Shown here in pieces: positions 42,653 through 51,600 of a stretch of 64,000 nt of DNA. The stretch covers positions 137,683 through 201,682 of the forward strand of contig CAZICM010000012.1 of NCBI GenBank assembly GCA_964537685.1, written 5' to 3'. How positions within the stretch are numbered: position 1 is the first letter of the stretch; every line of letters starts with the position of its first letter. The DNA is from CAZICM01 sp964537685. GTDB lineage: Bacteria; Myxococcota_A; Polyangia; Polyangiales; Polyangiaceae. Position numbers and translations under genes: made by a program. Below the pieces are notes generated by a model, which ran no database searches, was not told the origin of the DNA, and saw only the letters and a program-made list of their open reading frames with translations.

Positions 42653-45600
42653 ATGTCCTCTGATCCCAAATCCCGCGCCCCCCTCCGCTTTGACACTCTG
42701 GCCGATTTTCTCGGGCAAAAGCTCGATCGGGAACCGGCTGTTCTCGATCTGTTGCTCACCGCCGAGCAGAAAGGCCAAGGTAAACCTGAGCTTTGGCCGC
42801 TGCTTCATGAGGCGGCCCAGCGCGATGGCCGGCTTTCTGAACTCGGCGCCGCTTATGAGCGGGTGGCCAAAGATAAGAAAATAAAGACGCTGCCGCCCGC
42901 AGGCCAGGCCGAGATCTTGGTGAATGGGGGCCTGTTTTTCGCCGATGTCAATCCTGATGCGGGCAAGGCCATCGACTTCTTTGAGAAGGCCATCGCGGCT
43001 CTTCCTGGTCATCCGCTTGCCTTTGAACGGCTGGAAAAGCTGCTCATGGACAATGACGAGCTGGGCAAGCTGTGTGACCTGTATTTGGCCGCGGCGCCGA
43101 CCCGTTCAGAAAAATCGCAGCAGCTCGAGATGCTGCGGGCCGGTGTGGATTTGTCGGCGGGCGTGGGCGATGACGAGCGGACGCTGAAGCTGTACCAGCA
43201 GATACTGAAGATTGAGCCGGGGGATGTGAATGCCCGAAAAGAGCTTGAAGAAAGCTTTATGCGGCTGGGACGCTTCGCGGATACGGCGGCGCTGCTGGAG
43301 CAGGCGCTGGGGAGCAGTCCGTCTCCCGCGGACAGTGAAGCGGTGTCTATCCGGGGGCGCGCGCTCAAGCTGTATGTGAACGAACTGAAACAGCCCGATA
43401 AGGCGCTGGCTCATCTCGAGGAGATTCTCCGTATCAATCCAGCGGACGATGGTGCGCTGGTGGTGGCTCAGCAAATGCTGGGCAACAAGAACCTTGCAGC
43501 GCGCGCGGCTTCGCTTTTGGCCGATGCTCTCGATCGGGCGGGCAATGCCGAGGGCGCCTCGAAGATGCTGGCGATCGAGATCGAAAATCTGCGGGGACCA
43601 AAGCGGATTGAGGCGCAGAAGAAGCTTGCAAACCTGATCTTTAAAAAGATGGGCGATATCCACGGGGCGTTCGCGCATGTGGAAGCCATTGTTTCGGCCG
43701 ATCCGGGGGACGAGGAGTTTAGGCAGCGCTATCGCGAGATCGCTGTGGCGCTCGATAAAAGAGCCGATGTTGCCAAAACGCTGACGCGCTCGCTCGTGGC
43801 AGCGAAAGAGCCGGCCCTGAAGGCAAAAATCAATGTGGAGCTCGGCGAGCTGTATGTGGAGCTCGGCGATGTGAAGAAAGCCCGCATGACCTTTCAAGGC
43901 GTGCTGGATGCGGGCGGTGATGAAGGAGCGACGCTTCGGGCGGCGCGCGCGATGGCCAAGCTTTCGGAGGGCTCGGGCGATCAGAAGACGCTGATCGCGA
44001 TGCTGGAGAAGCTGGTCGACCTCGAGGACTCGCCGGACAGCAAGGCGGAAGTGGGTCTGCGCCTCGCGAAAATGTACGAACAAGATTTGTCGGACGAAAA
44101 GTCCGCGGCGAGGGTGTACCGAAAGCTGTTTGACACACCGGCGGAGCCCGATGCGCTGATTGCGCTGGAGCGGCTGAGCGAAGCCGCGGGAAATTTCAAG
44201 GATTTGGCCGATGTTCTCGAGCGGAGATCCATCCTTGAAGGCGATTCCGACGAAGGCCGCGAGCTTGCTTTTAGGGCGGCGGATATCCGGACGAGCAAGC
44301 TGAACGATAGGGCGGCGGCGCTTGAATCGTGGCGTGTGTATATCGCAACGCATGGGCCTTCCCGCGAGGTGCATGCCCGGATGTTCCCGCTGCTCGAGCA
44401 GGAGAAGAAGTGGGAGGAGCTGGCGCAGAGGCTGACCCGTGAGGCGGATCTCGCGCCCGAAGCGGAGCGGCCCGCGGTGTTGTCGAGAATCGGCCAGATC
44501 CGCTTTGGGAAACTCGGTGATGAGCGGGGAGGTTTAGAGGCTTTCCGCGAGGCGCTGGCGATGGATCGGAGCGAGCGCACCAGCCGTTCGGTGATGGAAA
44601 AAGCCTTGTCTTCAGGCTCGCACCGGGCATTCGCGGCTTCGGTGCTGGACCCGATCGCCCGTCAGGAAGGCGCGGCGGAGCTGCTGGTGCGGGTTTTGGA
44701 GACCAAGGGTTCGCTGGCGGCGGATGTGAATGACCAGCTTTCCGCCTTCGCCGAAGCCGCTGCGCTATGCGAAAAAGAGTTGTCGAACGCGAAGCGGGCT
44801 TTGGAGATTTCGGGGCGGGGCCTGCTGATCGCGATTGAAGAGCTGGCCGTGCCCGAACCCCCTGCGGGGATGGAGATTCAAGCCAATCTCTGGCTGGGGC
44901 GTGCGCTGAGTTACGGAGCGCAGAATGCGGCGGGACGCGCGGAAGTGCTGAGCAAAGCGCTTGGCGATCGGGATATTTCGACGCCTTGGCTGTCGGAACT
45001 CGCCGAGCATACGGGCGAGGCGCTTGCGGAAAGCGGACAGGGCGCGCAGGCGCTCGCAGTATTCCGCAAGGCGCTCGCGTTTTCGCCGTCATCGCCCAAA
45101 TTGCTCGCGCGCGTGGATGAGCTCTTGCAAGAGCAGGGCAGTCCCGAAGAACGGGCCGCGATGTATCAAACGGCGCTGCAGACAGCCGAAGAGCCGGCGG
45201 CGAAGCGAAAGCTGCTGCACAAGATCGGCATGCTGGAGCTGTCCGAACTGGGCAATCCAGCGGCGGCTGCAGAGACATTTAGAAAGATTCTTAGCGAAGA
45301 ACCTTCGGATCGTAAGGCTTATGAAGCGCTTCTCGCGGCCCACGACAAAATGGGGCCTTCCGAGGCGTACTACGCGGATCTCGAGCAAGGCTTGCAGACC
45401 GCTGAAGGAAAAGAACGGGAAGCGCTTCGGCTAAAGCTTGCGCAAATCGCGCTCGCCCTCGGCAACAAAGAACACGCGCTCGATCAATACCGGGGCTTGC
45501 TCGCGGACCATGCGGTTTTCTCTCCTCAAGATTTCGACACGCTCGAGAAACTCGCGATTGAACAAAATGACGTTCAGCTTTTGTGCAGCGTGCTGAACAA

Positions 45601-48600
45601 GAGGGTTGAAGGCTCTGAGGAGCCTGCTGAGCAAGCGAAGTGGCTGGAGCGTCTCGGCGATTTGGCGCAGGAGAGGCAGGGCGACAAACAGGCGGCGGCG
45701 GAGTACTGGAAGCGCGCGGGGGCGGCGGCGGAGAAAGCGGCGGCCTCGGCTTCCGATCTTGGTTACGCGCAGCGCTTGTATGAGCGGGCTCTGGCCATCA
45801 ATACGACAGATCAGAAGGCTGCCGAGCAACTGGTGGCGCTCTATCAGCGCGGTGAACTGTGGGAAAAGCTTCCGCCCATTTATGAAATGCTGCTCCGGTC
45901 GGCGCGCGATGCGCAGGAAGCCGTGAGAAGGCTTTTGGCCTTTGAAGAAGCGGCCATCCGGGCAAAAGTGCCGCAGCGCTTCGTCGATGCCGCGGCCACC
46001 GTGGAACGGCTCTACGGCCCGCTGCCCAATGCTTTATCGGCGGCGGTACAGCTCTCGCTTGCGCGCGTGCTGGCGGCGGAACCCGATCGCCAGGATGAAG
46101 CAGCCGCGATTTACAGAAAGCTGCTCGAGAGCCCGGAAAGCGATCTCAAGTCGATTTACACGGCTTTCGAAGGCTTTTTGGAGGGCAAGACCCGCCACGA
46201 AGACCGCCGCTATCTCTATGCGTTCAGGCTTGCGCGGGCAACGGAAGATGAGCGCATTCCCCTGCTCCTCGCCTGGGCACAAGATGAAGAGCGCACCATG
46301 AGCGATGCCAAGGCGGCGTCGGAACTCTATGCCCGCGTGCTTGCGATCAATCCCGATCATGCCGAAGCCCTCGAGGCAAGAGCGAGGCTGCTGTTGGATG
46401 CCGGCGATGTTGAAGGCGCTGTTCTTCTGATTGCAACGCAGCGCAATGCGCGGACGGGCGAATCCCGGGCGGCGCTCGACCGCCACTTGGCGACGCTGTA
46501 CATCGAACGGCTCGATCGGCCCTGGCTTGCCCTTTCCACAATTGAGCCTGTACTCGAAGAGAATCCGGGGGATGAGGAAGCGATCGCCATTGCCGCGCGG
46601 ACGCTGGATCATCCCGATACAAGAGCGCGGGCGGCTTCGGTGCTCGAGCAAGTGTGCGATCGGGCCGAAAGCCAAGAGATCCGGACGAAGATTTTAGACA
46701 CGCTTCTTTCAACACCTTCCGACGCGCCTGAACTGCGTGCCAAGCGGACTGGGTGGTTTGAAAGGCTGCTCGCGCCCTTGTCGGACAATCCTCATAAAGC
46801 GCTTGAGGTGACATTGCGGGCCGTGGCGGAGCGCCCCAATGAAGCCGCGCTTTGGGATCGCGTGGAACAACTGGGCCGTGAAACAAGCCTGCCTGAAATG
46901 GTGGCGGAAGCCTATAGGCGCGAGATTCAGCGGCAAAAAGAAGGCCAGCAGCTCGACATGGATGCCATCGAAGAGCTGGGGCGCAGGGCCGTCGAGTATC
47001 ACGAGCAATGGAAGGACGATCCGACTGAAATCGCCGCACTGCTCGCTCAAATTGTCGAACTGATTCCCGAGTCGACGTGGGCCTTCGAGCGCTTGAAGAT
47101 GGCGTACAACGCCTCGGAACAGTGGGAGGCGCTGTTTTCGCTGTATGACCGGGCTCTCGAGCGGGTTTTGGATCGCTCCGATCGAATGATGCTGCTCGAG
47201 GAAGCCGTCGAAGCCGCGCGCAACTTGGCGATCGATACCGAGCGCACGATGGGCTACTTGGAGCAACTGCTGCCGCTCAAGAAAGACGCCCGGACGCGCA
47301 GCTCGCTGGAGCGCCTTTACGAAAAGCACGGCAAATTTAGGCCATTGATCGATTTGCTCAGCGGGCAGCTCGGAGAACTGGATACCGAAGCCGCACAGCG
47401 GATGCGCTGCCGTATCGCGGGGCTGTGGCTCGATGGATTGCAAAATGCCGCTTCAGCTTTTGAAGTGATTGCCCAGATTCTCAAGCTCGAGCCCACGCGC
47501 AGCGAAGGCATTGCTCTGCTCGAGAAATTGCTCGAGCTTACGGCTCGGATGAAAGAGGCCAATACGGCCTCGGCGGAAGCGCTCGGAGCCCGCTCGAAAG
47601 CGGCGGGACTGCTCGAACATCGGTATCGCAGCGACGGTAAATCAGCCGATTTGGTGCGTGTGCTCTCGGTATCGCTCGAAAGCCTAACGGATGTCGGCGA
47701 GAGGGCTGCCCGGCTGCGGGAAATCACAGAAGTTCGCCGGGATACGCTTGGAGACTTGCCAGGCGCGCTCGAGGCGGCCGCCGCGCTCTTCGTCATCGAG
47801 CCCGGTACAGCGGCCAATCGCGCGGAGCTCGAACGGCTTGCCGCTGAACTGAAGCGCTATGACAGCCTGGCTTTGGCCTTGCGAGAAGCATCTGCCGGCT
47901 TGCAAAACCGCGCTCAAAGCCGGCAGCTTTTAATCGACGCCGCAGCCATTTACAGGGATCACCTGCAGGACCTCGCTCAGGCCATTGAACTGCACACACC
48001 GATTATCGAGCTTGCCGAAGGCGACAATGGCGCGCTGCTCAGCGCGCTGCAGGAGCTGAATCGCTTGCTCAAAGCCATGGAGAAAGCGGCCGAGCGATGC
48101 ACGGTTCTCGAACGCCTGGCGACGGTGGAAACAAGCCCAGAGGCCAAAAAGCAAGTCTTGGGCGAAGCCGCGCGCATCGCGTGGACCGACTTAGGCGATG
48201 CGGACCGGGCCATCGCAAACTATAGGGCGCGCTTCCGCGATGACGCGCTCGATTTGGAAGCGCTGGATGGAATCGTCACAGCGCAGGAACAAACAGGGCG
48301 TTTCCGCGATTTGGTCGAGACGCTCGGACTTCGCGCAGGCGCCAAAATCGAACTCGGACGCACAGCGGAAGGCCGTGCGGATTTCGTATCGGCTGCGCGC
48401 ATCCTCGACGAACAAGTGGGGGATGCAGATGCGGCCATCGACGCATGGACAGCGCTTCGCGGCAGGCTGGGGCCGGATGCGGAAAGCGGCGACGCGCTCG
48501 CGGCACTATTGTCACGCCGCCAAAAATGGGACGAGCTCGTGGCTCTCTTGGAGCACGAAATTGAGCTCTCCGGCGCCGGCGAACGCCATGCGGCCCTCTT

Positions 48601-51600
48601 GTGCCGGCTGGGCAACGTGCACCGCGATTACACGATGGCATGGGAACAAGCTGTCGAAAGCTACGCGAGAGGCGGCCGGGCCGGAGGCGAAGAGTGTCTA
48701 TCCGGCCTTGAAATTCTGCTTTTGCGCATCGATCGCGAAGCGGCTGATCAGCGGCCATTGCTCGCCCAAGCCGTCGACGCGCTGACAGAAGCGTATCGCT
48801 CACGGAACGATTGGAAGCGCCTCGTGGCTCTTCTCGAAGTCCGCTTGATCGCAGCGGAGAACGATACCGCCCGCGTCGAGATCCTCCGGGAAAGCGCTCG
48901 CCTGCTCGAGCTGGAAGGACTCGATTTATCTGGGGCTTTCGATGCTATTTGGCGGGCTTTCCTGCTGATTCCATCGGCCGAACTGGCTTCAGAAGCGCTG
49001 AGGCTTGCCAGGGCCGCAGGGCGATTCCAGGAAGTGGCCGACGCGCTGACAACTTCGCTCGATGGCCGCGCCGACGTCCCCGTACCGGTTCTTTGCGAGC
49101 TGTGGTGGAACGTTGCCCTGTGGCACCGCGATAGCCGGCGCGATCCCGACGCCGCCGAACGCGCAGTTATCCGGGCCTTGTCTTACGATCCAGACAGCGT
49201 GGAGATGCTGACGGCTCTTGCCGAACTGCAGCGCAGAAACAGAAATCGCTCGCTTGTGGATACGCTGCTCAGGCTCGCCGAAGTCGTTCCCGATCCGCTC
49301 GCGCTCTACCGCGAAGCCGTTGAAACCGCTTTCGACCCTATCGCCGATCCCGTCCTGACGCGGCAGATTGCCGAACAGCTCCACACGGTTGCCCTCACCC
49401 GCGCTGAATCGGAAGGGCCGGAAAGCCCATCCCTTTCATCGGCCCTGTGGGCTCTGGATGTGCTGGTCAGGCTTTCGCGCGAGGACGGCGATCGGGCGCG
49501 CGTGATGGATCTGTGCCTGAAGGGCGCCGAGATCCCCTTCCCTGCCGCTGAACGCAAACGGCTTCGCATGACAGCCGCCGAAGTCGCCGAAACGGAAAGC
49601 GCTATCGCCATTTACAAGTCTCTCTTCGATGAAGAGCCGACCGATGGGCGCGTGGCTTCCGAACTTGAAACGCTGTACCGGACCACAGGCCGCATCAGCG
49701 AGCTCATTTCAATGCGCAAGCGCCAGGTCGAGGTCGCCGAAAATATCGATTTCCGCGTGAGCCTTCGCTTCGATCTTGCGCTCTTGTTCGCGCGGGAAGG
49801 CGAACGCGAACAGGCCCTCGATGCGCTTCGCCATAACCTCCGCGAGGCGGCTCTGCATGTTCCATCGGTGGAAAAACTCTGTGAACTGCTCGAGCAAAAG
49901 GGCAGCTTCCAAGAGCTTGTCGATCTGCTCGAAGGTCAGGCCGAACTGCGTGAAGGGCTTGGCCAAGGCGGCGCTGAAGCGGGAATGGCTCCTGCCGATT
50001 TGTGGGGACGCGCAGCAGCGCTCGCAGAACAAAAACTCGGCGATGTTCCGCGCGCAATTGCCGATCACCGCCGTGCCGCCGCATTCGATGCAACCTCATC
50101 GCTCGATGCGCTGGCCCGCCTGCTCACCGCCCGGGGTGAGCACGCTCAGGCGGCGGAAGTGCTCGATCGGCTTTGTGTACTCACGCCCGCGGAATCCGCA
50201 CACGTTGAATACCTAAGACTGGCGGAGGCTCTCGTCGCCGCGGGCGATGCCCAAAGCGCGCGCACCCGCCTCGAACACGCGGCCGCCATCGTCAAGAACC
50301 CGACCCCTGTTCGCGATCGGCTGGCCATCTTGTACCGCGAGGCGGAAGCCTGGGGCCCCTTGGCCGATTTAATCGCTTCAGAAGCCGTCCGCATCGAGAG
50401 CCGCACCGCGAGAGCTGCCAAGCTGCGCGAAGCTGCCGAACTTCATCTCGAGAAGCGCGGCGATGCGGCTTCGGCGGCACCGCTGCTCGAGCAGGCGGCA
50501 GAACTCCTTCCGGATGACATGCCTGTACGCCTGACTTTGGTTCAAGCGTATGTGCAGTCATCACGGCTGGATGACGCAACAGCCATCTTGCGCGGCCTTT
50601 TGGCTTCCTACGGAGGCAGGCGTCCCAAAGAGCGCGCGATTGTTCATTACGAGCTTGCCCGTGTGCTCATCGCCGCGGGCACCCAAGAAGAGGCGCTGGA
50701 AGAGCTTGAAGCCGCTCTTCGCATCGACCCCGCGCACCCCGATATCCTCTACGCATCCGCCCGGCTCGCGCTGGACATGAATCAGCTCGATCGGGCGAGC
50801 CGCGCCTACCGTGCCCTGCTTCTCAACGTGCGGCGCGCGCGGGATGACCAAAGCAACCGCTTGATGCGCACGGAAATCTTGTTTGCGCTCAGCGAAATCG
50901 CCGAACGCCAAGGCGAACCAGAGCGGGCGGCCGAGTATTTTGATTCGGCGTTTGAAGCGTCCCGTGAAAGCGCCGAGGAACGTGAGCGGCTGGTGGGCGC
51001 CCTTCGGACACGGGGACGCCATGGAATGCTCGCGAGAGCCCTGGAAGCGAGACTGGCGGGAGCCGGCGATGCATCTCAAGCCGTCGCCATTCTCGACGAA
51101 CTGGCTCAAGTCTACGAAGACCATTTGGGCCGCCCCGACGACGCGCTCGCGACCCGCCTGCGCGCCATCAGCCTCGATCCGATCCACGATTTGGCGCACC
51201 GCTCGGCGCGGGCGCTCGCCGATCGAACAGGCCACAAATCCAAGTACATCGAGCTGGTCTCGAGGCTCAGCGACGAGGCCGCAGACGATAACCGCAAACT
51301 CGAGCTCCTCCTTCATTTGGGCAGGGCTTACGGCGGCGATCCGGCCTTCGATGAACAGGCCCGTTCCGTATACACGCGCGCAGAACCTCTGCTCGCAGCG
51401 CGCCCAGACGAGGCCAAAACCCTCGAGGTATTGCGGGCGCTCGACGGCATTTACGGCCGTCGAGGCGAACAGGAAGCTCAAGCCGCCGTCTTGGAGAAGC
51501 TTATTGCTGCGGCGCCTGCGGGAACGCCTTCAGAACAAGCCGATCCGATGTACCGGCTCGCGGCAATCCGCCTCCTCCACGCCTCAGGCCAAGAACGCGG

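Noticed and set aside
42578..43012. Upstream extension of the esterase frame into the giant TPR gene
   Set aside because: The added residues would overlap the TPR coding region in antisense and show no homology-like features; the Tat-like signal near 42487-42540 supports a later start.
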